Below, piece by piece: positions 1 through 5,174 of a stretch of 5,481 nt of DNA. Source of the stretch: Candidatus Izemoplasma sp. (GTDB taxonomy: Bacteria > Bacillota_I > Bacilli_A > Izemoplasmatales > Izemoplasmataceae); the NCBI GenBank assembly GCA_007116105.1, contig SKJA01000025.1:1-5481 (forward strand), written 5' to 3'. A model generated the notes under the pieces. The model worked only from the letters and a program-made list of their open reading frames with translations. It had not been told where the DNA came from and made no database searches. Both the position numbers and the translations under genes were made by a program. The first letter of the stretch is position 1. Each line of letters starts with the position of its first letter.

Positions 1-434
1 AAGACATCGTTACACACATACGCCCCAGCATCGGTTGAGAGCCCTAAAGAAACACCTTCTTCTTTAGCTTTCTCTAACACACGCTGATACGGTAAAGTAC
101 TCTCAACAATACTAGGACCTTGATCAAGAATCTTAGAAAACGCTTTTAGCACACCCGCTTCATCAGGGATGCTCGCATGTCTTAGATTAATCGCATGGTG
201 TTCGATGTTAATCTTTTTTCTGCCTGAGGCGAGACCCAACATGATCACCGCATCAAACGTTTCTTTGATCAAGGCTTCTTTTAACACCTCAAACCCTGTT
301 CCATACTCAACCGGCAACAGTACCGTCTGAATCTCTACCTCACCCATCTGTTGCGGCAATAGAGATAAGAGTGTCTCTGTTGGATTACTTTGGTGGGGAC
401 CAAAAGGCTTAAAACCACTGATTAAGAGCTTCAT
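1..434 (-). CDS. pcp: Pyroglutamyl-peptidase I (pyrrolidone-carboxylate peptidase), C-terminal part cut by window edge
   Basis: A cysteine peptidase of family C15, which removes an N-terminal pyroglutamate from peptides in the cytoplasm. The first 144 codons are visible. They begin MKLLISGFKPFG, matching the family's N-terminal 'VTGFEPFG', with a following NPTE that fits the family's 'NPs'. The block GLASGRKKINIEHHAIN (residues 67-83) corresponds to the family 'GQAGGR...ERVAIN' motif and supplies the presumed catalytic Glu78. 'ASIPDEAG' (87-94) matches 'ARIPDN.G'. 'TDAGAYVCND' (134-143) supplies the nucleophile Cys141. The catalytic His, expected some 25 residues later, lies outside the window. 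One oddity is that the usual Gln of GQAGGR is Leu68. The start ATG (434-432) overlaps the TGA of the upstream protease gene (433-431), and I see no good Shine-Dalgarno before it, so translational coupling is likely. The family call is firm; activity cannot be judged without the C-terminus. Confidence 0.9.
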   Translation of the reverse strand, partial: MKLLISGFKPFGPHQSNPTETLLSLLPQQMGEVEIQTVLLPVEYGTGFEVLKEALIKETFDAVIMLGLASGRKKINIEHHAINLRHASIPDEAGVLKAFSKILDQGPSIVESTLPYQRVLEKAKEEGVSLGLSTDAGAYVCNDV

Positions 435-1207
435 GGAATCAACGTCTCATCGTAGGCGCGAATAAAAGCCAACACTTCCGTCAATGGCACCGCTAAATTA
501 CGTTCATCGTCGTTGCGTGAAGTCCAAGTATTAATGCCCACTAAATGACCCTCTAAATCGGTGAGGGCGCCGCCACTGTTTCCAGGGAAAATCAGGGCGC
601 TGTGCAAGAGGACTGGGAAGTCCACATCGCTCACACGGGCTAAACGAATAAACTCGCCAAACGTCACGAGTGAGGTTAGCGCCGAAGGGTTCCCTACCGC
701 TAAGACAAACTCATCTGTCGTTAGAGGAATCGTTTCACGCGTGGTGACATCCATCAAAGGCAACACCACCTCGGGTGCTGCGAACTTCAAGATTGCCAGA
801 TCTTTTGCTTCATCCCAAAAGACAACTTCTGCTTCAAACGAGGCATCAAGATGGCTGGAGATGACCGTATAGGTTGCGCGCGCATAGTCTTGTGGGTCGA
901 TCACATGAAAGTTGGTGAGGGCGTAATAGTAGCCTTCTTCATACGCAAAAATCACGCCGCTGCCGCGGCTGGTGCCGGCCATGCGCTCAAAGCGACCCGC
1001 CACCACATTAAAGAGATCCACTTGCACCCCCAAGTTGGTAGCGCGGATGTGTGTGCGCGTCGCCATCATCATCTCTTGCATGCTTCGATCGTCAAGCTGG
1101 GTGGTTTGGGCGGTGGGTTCAATCTCAAAATACTCTTGCATTAGATCACACGCACTTAAGGTGATGACACTGAACACAAGCAATCCTATCAACGTGAGCT
1201 TTTTCAT
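431..1207 (-). CDS. Lipid-anchored trypsin/HtrA-like serine protease (S1 family) without PDZ domain
   Basis: Predicted extracytoplasmic serine endopeptidase of 258 residues. The N-terminus is a lipoprotein signal: Lys2-Lys3, a hydrophobic stretch 4-17, then lipobox LSAC with lipidated Cys20. A short linker (21-75) precedes a trypsin-fold domain. Its HtrA-type catalytic triad is visible as TNFHV (His101), DEAKDLAILKF (Asp136) and PGNSGGALTD (Ser211). The segment VGNPSALTSLVTFGEF (171-186) fits the HtrA 'GNP.g...tvt.G' strand pair, and 'GHLVGINT' (220-227) the strand after the Ser. The protein ends right after the protease domain, so the PDZ domain of DegP/HtrA is missing and the enzyme resembles smaller standalone S1 proteases. 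The start ATG is well placed: AGGAGGTG at 1219-1212, six bases from AGGAGG to the ATG. It lies 46 bp after crtN with no obvious terminator between, so it is probably cotranscribed with crtN, and it overlaps pcp by ATGA. The substrate is unknown; envelope quality control is one guess. Confidence 0.88.
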   Translation of the reverse strand: MKKLTLIGLLVFSVITLSACDLMQEYFEIEPTAQTTQLDDRSMQEMMMATRTHIRATNLGVQVDLFNVVAGRFERMAGTSRGSGVIFAYEEGYYYALTNFHVIDPQDYARATYTVISSHLDASFEAEVVFWDEAKDLAILKFAAPEVVLPLMDVTTRETIPLTTDEFVLAVGNPSALTSLVTFGEFIRLARVSDVDFPVLLHSALIFPGNSGGALTDLEGHLVGINTWTSRNDDERNLAVPLTEVLAFIRAYDETLIP

Positions 1208-1253
1208 GGCACACCTCCTATCTTTTAAACGTGTGAAAGTGGTGTTTTATTGG

Positions 1254-2741
1254 TTAAACATCTTTTTTAACTTCACTGTGAACCAGTTTACCCGAGGTGA
1301 TCGCAATCGGAACGCCAGCACCAGGATGGACGGAACTGCCCGCAAAGTAAAGTTTCTTGGCGTACGGATGCACGTTTTTAGGCCGGAAATAATTGCTTTG
1401 TCCGAGTGTGGGTGCGAGGCCAAAGGTCGCCCCAAACTGGGCGCTTAAATCGGCTTCAAAATCGGGTGGCGTCATCGTGGTATAAAAATCAATATGCTCT
1501 TCCATGTCTTCTAGACCTTCGAGTTGTTTCATCTTTGCGAAGATTTTTTGTTTATAGTTTTCTTTAATCTCATCGGTCCAAGTAAAGGTGGCGGTTTTTA
1601 GTTCAGGCACCGGAACGAGCACATAAATGGCTTCATGGCCCAAAGGCGCCACAGTCTCATCGATTTGTGAAGGTGAGTAAATGTAATAGGCTGGATCGTG
1701 TGGGAGTGTCCCTGAAAAGATTTCATCGAGGTTTTGATCAAAATCCCCACCGAAGTAGAGGTTGTGAACTTTCAGTGAAGGCACCTTTTTCTTCAAGCCA
1801 ATGTACATCAAGAAGACACTACAAGAATACGCCATGTTGTTGATTTTTTCTTCAGTGTACTTGCCTTTGACTTTAGGATCTTTGATGAGGTTGTTCATCG
1901 CATGAGGGAAATCGGCGTTGACAACGACCGCATCGGCTTCAATAATCTGGTCTTTGATGCGGATGCCTTTTGCGACTTGGTTGTCAAACAAGACTTCATC
2001 GACGCGGGTGTTTAGCACAATTTTTCCGCCGAGTTCTTTGAAGCGTCGTTCTAACGCTTGCGCATAGGCATACATTCCGCCTTTGGCGTAATGCACACCA
2101 TAAAGCGTCTCGATCATCGGAATGATGGTGTAAATAGAGGGCCCCTTTTTAGGGGAGATGCCGATGTAGAGTGTTTGAAAAGACAACATTTTTTGAATCT
2201 TTTCATCTTTAATGTACTTTGAAAGTGTGTGATGCGCACTGTCAAAGGTTTTGAGTTTTAAGGCGTTCCACAATGTTTTAGGGTTGTAGAAGTCGGTGCG
2301 TTTACGGAAGCTTTTTTCAATGAAATGGTCTTTCGCGACTTGATATTTGGTGTACGTGTCGTTGAGGTACGACAAAAAGCCTTGTGCGGTACCGGGGGTA
2401 CGTTGCTCAAAGTCATAGGTCATCTTTTCTAAATCCGTGGTCGCATCAATGGTTTCGCCGTCTTGAAAGGTGATGCGATACATCGGATCGAGTGGGGTGA
2501 ACTGGATGTAATCGTCTGGATTGACACCGGTGTAGGCGAGCACTTCTTTGTAGATGTGCGGCATCATGACAATCGTAGGTCCTAAATCAAAGGTGTAACC
2601 ATTGCCTTTGATTTGGCCCATTTTACCGCCAACATGGTCGCGTTGCTCATACAGGGTCACGGTGTATCCGTCGTGTTGAAGACGCAGGGCGCTGGTGAGT
2701 CCAGCCACACCTGAGCCAATGACAAGAATCTGTTTTTTCAT
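1254..2741 (-). CDS. crtN: 4,4'-diapophytoene desaturase (CrtN-type carotenoid desaturase)
   Basis: FAD-dependent desaturase that introduces double bonds into diapophytoene to give yellow diapocarotenes such as 4,4'-diaponeurosporene, probably at the membrane. It has 495 residues, normal for the CrtI/CrtN family. The N-terminus is a dinucleotide-binding fold: G9-x-G11-x-x-G14 in VIGSGVAGL, Glu32 at the end of the second strand, then VGGKM (37-41) and DLGPTIVMMP (52-61). The C-terminal FAD/substrate block LYFAGSSVHPGAGVPIAITS (464-483) is the carotenoid-desaturase signature. The stretches FQTLYIGI, GPSIY.IIPMIE and YSCSVFLMYIG agree closely with staphylococcal CrtN as I remember it, which favours CrtN (C30) over CrtI (C40). 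The start has AGGAGGG at 2755-2749, seven bases upstream. It is the first gene of the minus-strand unit and divergent from crtM, unlike the single crtOPQMN operon of Staphylococcus. The exact number of desaturation steps cannot be read from sequence. Confidence 0.93.
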   Translation of the reverse strand: MKKQILVIGSGVAGLTSALRLQHDGYTVTLYEQRDHVGGKMGQIKGNGYTFDLGPTIVMMPHIYKEVLAYTGVNPDDYIQFTPLDPMYRITFQDGETIDATTDLEKMTYDFEQRTPGTAQGFLSYLNDTYTKYQVAKDHFIEKSFRKRTDFYNPKTLWNALKLKTFDSAHHTLSKYIKDEKIQKMLSFQTLYIGISPKKGPSIYTIIPMIETLYGVHYAKGGMYAYAQALERRFKELGGKIVLNTRVDEVLFDNQVAKGIRIKDQIIEADAVVVNADFPHAMNNLIKDPKVKGKYTEEKINNMAYSCSVFLMYIGLKKKVPSLKVHNLYFGGDFDQNLDEIFSGTLPHDPAYYIYSPSQIDETVAPLGHEAIYVLVPVPELKTATFTWTDEIKENYKQKIFAKMKQLEGLEDMEEHIDFYTTMTPPDFEADLSAQFGATFGLAPTLGQSNYFRPKNVHPYAKKLYFAGSSVHPGAGVPIAITSGKLVHSEVKKDV

Positions 2742-2762
2742 GGGGTATCCCTCCTAGTGAGT

Positions 2763-2792
2763 ATTGTACGATAGATTAGGTCGCATAACCAA
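2763..2792 (-). promoter_or_regulatory. Candidate sigma-A-type promoter for crtN
   Basis: On the minus strand TACAAT (2768-2763) is a good -10 hexamer. The best -35 match is TTGGTT (2792-2787), 18 bp away, which is weak (three of six consensus positions). Transcription would start near 2756, giving a very short leader beginning at the ribosome site (2755-2749). It is noticeably weaker than the divergent crtM promoter, so it may need activation, or the true -35 may be elsewhere. Confidence 0.45.
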
Positions 2793-2806
2793 CTAAATTG
2801 CCCAAC

Positions 2807-2821
2807 AATCGCCTTGCGATT
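2807..2821. promoter_or_regulatory. Perfect 6-bp-arm palindrome at the centre of the divergent region (candidate operator)
   Basis: AATCGC (2807-2812), loop CTT (2813-2815), GCGATT (2816-2821). The centre is at 2814, against the intergenic midpoint of about 2816, so it sits between the two promoters. No T-tract follows on either strand and it lies outside both predicted transcripts, so a protein-binding site is more plausible than a terminator. No regulator gene is present in the window to pair with it. Confidence 0.4.
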
Positions 2822-2824
2822 TAC

Positions 2825-2860
2825 AACGTATGCGCGTTTACAAGGCTAACGTTATTCGTT
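2825..2860. repeat. Two tandem inverted pairs AACG-N(5/6)-CGTT on the crtM promoter (candidate operator)
   Basis: The first pair is AACG (2825-2828), 6-bp spacer, CGTT (2835-2838). The second is AACG (2848-2851), 5-bp spacer, CGTT (2857-2860), extended by one base to TAACG...CGTTA. The left edges are 23 bp apart, about two helical turns. The first pair runs into the -35 hexamer and the second lies in the -35/-10 spacer and touches the -10, so a bound protein would block or remodel RNA polymerase. A 7-bp direct repeat TTTACAA (2820-2826 and 2837-2843) overlaps the same region. The half-sites are short, so chance cannot be excluded. Confidence 0.35.
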
Positions 2861-2865
2861 ATAAT
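2837..2865 (+). promoter_or_regulatory. Strong sigma-A-type promoter for the crtM operon
   Basis: -35 TTTACA (2837-2842), exactly 17 bp spacer, -10 TATAAT (2860-2865, perfect consensus). Transcription should start near 2872, giving a leader of about 20 bases that contains the ribosome site AAGGAGGG (2879-2886), five bases before the crtM ATG. This is the best promoter match I found in the window and would drive crtM and both downstream membrane genes. Confidence 0.8.
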
Positions 2866-2891
2866 GAGGTAACCCTTTAAGGAGGGCACCT

Positions 2892-3752
2892 ATGGATAAG
2901 TATACCTACTGCGAGAACATAATTAAAGCCTCAAGTGCAACTTTTTACAAAGCGTTTAGTGCGCTCGAAGATAAAAAAGCCAAAGCCGTCTTTGCGGTCT
3001 ATGCTTTTTGTCGCACCGTCGACGATGCGATCGATGTGCACGATGACATTGAAAAGCTTAACGTCTTAGAAACGGGCATTAAACGGGTCTTCAAGGGCGA
3101 TGTCCCCGATGATCTGATGTTTCAAGCGATTGCTGAAACGCTGGAGTGGTTTCCCAACACCATCGATCCTTATCTAGCCTTGATCGATGGGATGCGCGAT
3201 GATTTTAATAAGAGACCCATTGAGACCGAAGACGATCTCGATGAGTATTGCTACAAAGCCGCCTCGACGGTGGGATTGATGTTGATCCCCATATTAGCCA
3301 GTGAGGCCTACCAAGCCGACTCTCAGAAATTACGTGATGTGGCGATTGAACTTGGAAAAGCCATGCAAATCACCAACATTTTAAGAGACGTGAAGGAAGA
3401 CTTGATTCACCAACGCGTCTATTTTCCAAAGTCTGTCCTCGATGCTCAAAACGTCAACTTAGAAACACTGAGAACGGGCATTGTGACGCCTGAATACAAA
3501 TCAATGGTTGAACAGTACATCACCTTAGCGGAAGAAAAGTATGCGTATTTCTATGACCATGCTCATCTGTTTGACGACGATGCACGTGTCCAAACGGTGA
3601 TGGCAAGTAAGTTTTATGAAGGCATCTTACAAGAGATTCGTAAGGCCGCCTACAACAACCTTACCAAACGTCATTACGTGTCAAAGTTCCGTAAATGGCG
3701 TCTTTATAAACAAGCCTTAAAAGAGATGAAGATGAAGGGGTTACTCACATGA
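2892..3752 (+). CDS. crtM: 4,4'-diapophytoene synthase (squalene/phytoene synthase family, CrtM-type)
   Basis: Head-to-head condensing enzyme, predicted to join two farnesyl diphosphates (C15) to 4,4'-diapophytoene (C30), the first committed carotenoid step. It has 286 residues, essentially the length of CrtM. The first Asp-rich Mg-diphosphate motif is DDAID (residues 44-48) in YAFCRTVDDAID. The second is in TNILRDVKED (161-170, Asp166 and Asp170), followed by the family's RVYFP (175-179). The active-site helix YCYKAASTVGLMLIPIL (119-135) matches the 'YCY.vAgtVG' family block. The assignment as C30 CrtM rather than C40 CrtB rests mainly on the CrtN-like desaturase next door; squalene synthase is a less likely alternative. 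The start is fixed by AAGGAGGG (2879-2886). The stop TGA (3750-3752) overlaps the next gene's ATG (3749-3751), so the prenol-kinase homologue is translationally coupled to it. Confidence 0.92.
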   Translation: MDKYTYCENIIKASSATFYKAFSALEDKKAKAVFAVYAFCRTVDDAIDVHDDIEKLNVLETGIKRVFKGDVPDDLMFQAIAETLEWFPNTIDPYLALIDGMRDDFNKRPIETEDDLDEYCYKAASTVGLMLIPILASEAYQADSQKLRDVAIELGKAMQITNILRDVKEDLIHQRVYFPKSVLDAQNVNLETLRTGIVTPEYKSMVEQYITLAEEKYAYFYDHAHLFDDDARVQTVMASKFYEGILQEIRKAAYNNLTKRHYVSKFRKWRLYKQALKEMKMKGLLT

Positions 3753-4387
3753 ACGATGCCTTAGGAGTCACACTGGGTTTTACTTGGGTTTTTAGCGTGA
3801 TTGGGTTGTCAACAGGCTTGCAAAAATTGAAACTGATCAACGATGAAGGTGCCAGAAAATTCATCCATATTTTGGTTGGTTTTTGGTTTCTGATTGCCAT
3901 CTACACCATTGAAAACACCTGGCACGCGATGATCGCGCCTGTGTTTTTTATTGCGCTTAACTATGCGTCCTATAAGTTTAACCTCATTGGGGCGATGGAG
4001 CGAGAGAATAAAAGTGAAAATGATTTAGGCACCGTCTATTATGTCATCACCTTAGCGATTGTGACGTTGGTGTCGTGGGAGTTTGGGTTTAAACAAGAAG
4101 GCGCGTATGTGATTTTACTCCTAGCCTTTGGCGATGGTTTAAGTGCACTCTTAGGTCAACGGTTCCCCTCCATTAAGCTCTATAAAGATAAGAGTTTAGT
4201 GGGCTTTCTTACGGTCCTTCTTAGCGCCTTAATCTTAGGTTTAATCTTCATTCCACAGATTGGCTGGGCGTTGTTGTTGTTGGCGTTTATTGCGGCTTTT
4301 GTCGAGCTTGTCACACCTAAAGGATTGGATAACTTAAGCTTACCTTTGGTGATTTTTGTCCTTGTGATTATGTTGGGTGGGTTTTAG
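3749..4387 (+). CDS. Prenol kinase homologue (VTE5/SEC59 phytol-dolichol kinase family), integral membrane
   Basis: Polytopic membrane protein of 212 residues with about seven or eight hydrophobic segments (roughly 5-23, 38-54, 59-76, 96-112, 118-137, 150-169, 171-188, 197-211). Motifs follow the family that contains phytol kinase VTE5, dolichol kinase and CDP-diglyceride synthases: ARKFIHILVG (35-44), GTVYYVI (94-100), AFGDGLSALLGQRF (126-139), KDKSLVGF (146-153), and the C-terminal VELVTPKGLDNLSLPL (185-200), with Glu186 and Asp194-Asn195. The GTVYY, KS..G and late E...P.G.DN..(L/V)PL blocks favour a phytol/dolichol-kinase role over CdsA. The predicted reaction is phosphorylation of a free isoprenoid alcohol, in characterised relatives with CTP as donor. 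Given crtM upstream, farnesol is the most economical substrate, but this is inference. It overlaps crtM by ATGA and has AAGGGG at 3735-3740 as ribosome site. Confidence 0.82.
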   Translation: MNDALGVTLGFTWVFSVIGLSTGLQKLKLINDEGARKFIHILVGFWFLIAIYTIENTWHAMIAPVFFIALNYASYKFNLIGAMERENKSENDLGTVYYVITLAIVTLVSWEFGFKQEGAYVILLLAFGDGLSALLGQRFPSIKLYKDKSLVGFLTVLLSALILGLIFIPQIGWALLLLAFIAAFVELVTPKGLDNLSLPLVIFVLVIMLGGF

Positions 4388-4390
4388 ACG

Positions 4391-5125
4391 ATGGGCTTTT
4401 TATGGGGCTTTCTAGCGACCACCTTGGTGGGCGTGTATGCCCATAAAAAACGTTCCTTAGACCCTTCAGGCATTGCGGCCGCGATGGTGGTTGGGGTGTT
4501 GATATGGGGATTTGCGGGTGCTTACGCCTATGCAATCTTAATGTTTTTCTTCTTCTCTAGTTCCTTGATCAACCTCTTTGATAAGGATAAAACACCCAGT
4601 TATCGTAACGCTTGGCAAGTCTTTGCGAATGCGGGTGTGGCGACACTGATGGCGATTGCCTATGGTCTTACAGAGATGGAAGTGTATTTCGCGCTCTTTA
4701 TTGCGTCCATCGGGGTGTCGGCGTGTGACACGTGGTCGAGTGAAATTGGTAAGCGGTCCAAAAAAGCCCCCTATCATGTCTTCACCTTCAAACAAATGCC
4801 TGCCGGATTAAGTGGCGCAGTGTCGGTGAAGGGATTGGTTGCGGCGGCGCTTGCAAGTGTCATCTTTGGCCTGTTTGCCTGGTTGGTGATCGATCATTGG
4901 ATGTTGATTGCACTGGTGGCACTGTTTAGTTTTTTAGGGTCACTCATCGACAGCATGCTCGGTGTCGTCCAAGTCAAATACCAACACGCACACACACAGG
5001 TGTTAACCGAAAAAGTGTCTTCAGACACGGTCTATCACAGCGGGTTGCGCTGGTTGGATAACAACGGCGTCAATTTCCTTGCGAATGTGATGACAGTCTT
5101 GCTTATGAGTGTGTTTATCTTTTAG
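4391..5125 (+). CDS. DUF92/TMEM19-family membrane protein, likely prenyl-phosphate kinase (VTE6-like)
   Basis: Integral membrane protein of 244 residues with about six or seven hydrophobic segments. The DUF92 signatures occur in order: SLDPSGIAAAMVVG (22-35), R72..WQVFANAGVA (75-84), SACDTWSSEIGKRS (110-123, conserved Asp113, Glu118, Gly120), MPAGLSGAVSVKG (136-148), LGSLIDSMLGVVQVKY (182-197, Asp187), and NNGVNFLANVM (224-234, Asn228). The family includes plant and cyanobacterial VTE6, reported as phytyl-phosphate kinase making the diphosphate. The gene lies three bases after the VTE5-like kinase, repeating the functional order alcohol kinase then monophosphate kinase. The predicted role is therefore prenyl-P to prenyl-PP, perhaps farnesyl-P to FPP for CrtM. 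Its ribosome site is weak (GGGTGG, 4375-4380), consistent with reinitiation after the preceding stop. Many DUF92 members have no tested function, so the activity is less certain than the family. Its stop codon is part of the terminator stem. Confidence 0.82.
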   Translation: MGFLWGFLATTLVGVYAHKKRSLDPSGIAAAMVVGVLIWGFAGAYAYAILMFFFFSSSLINLFDKDKTPSYRNAWQVFANAGVATLMAIAYGLTEMEVYFALFIASIGVSACDTWSSEIGKRSKKAPYHVFTFKQMPAGLSGAVSVKGLVAAALASVIFGLFAWLVIDHWMLIALVALFSFLGSLIDSMLGVVQVKYQHAHTQVLTEKVSSDTVYHSGLRWLDNNGVNFLANVMTVLLMSVFIF

Positions 5126-5146
5126 ACGCGAAAGCGTCTTTTTTTT
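5124..5146 (+). terminator. Rho-independent terminator of the crtM operon
   Basis: Stem AGACGC (5124-5129), GAAA tetraloop (5130-5133, GNRA type), GCGTCT (5134-5139), then an uninterrupted T-run to 5146. It starts inside the TAG stop of the DUF92 gene, so the operon ends here with almost no 3' untranslated sequence before the stem. Confidence 0.93.
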
Positions 5147-5149
5147 ATG

Positions 5150-5174
5150 AAAAAACACCTCGAATGGAGGTGTT
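5150..5174 (-). terminator. Rho-independent terminator of the PHP-domain gene
   Basis: Read on the minus strand: AACACCTC (5174-5167), loop CATTC (5166-5162), GAGGTGTT (5161-5154), followed by a T-run whose last bases are 5153-5150. The 8-bp stem is perfect and overlaps the TAA stop (5175-5173). The plus strand lacks a T-run after this hairpin, so it acts on the minus strand only. It is tail to tail with the crtM-operon terminator. Confidence 0.88.

Noticed and set aside
1208..1253. Possible separate promoter or terminator between crtN and the protease gene
   Set aside because: No convincing -35/-10 pair and no stem with a T-run are visible in these 46 bases. Only the ribosome site stands out.
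561..1448. Plus-strand open frames opposite the protease and crtN genes (561-872, 851-1144, 972-1448)
   Set aside because: They lie antisense to two genes with clear catalytic motifs, lack ribosome sites and show no recognisable domain. They are shadows of real genes.
2797..2809. Short inverted repeat ATTG-N5-CAAT beside the central palindrome
   Set aside because: The 4-bp arms do not extend and overlap the better 6-bp palindrome. This is expected by chance in a sequence this size.
4538..4795. Minus-strand open frame inside the DUF92 gene
   Set aside because: It is antisense to a well-conserved family member, with a charged low-complexity product and no start signals.
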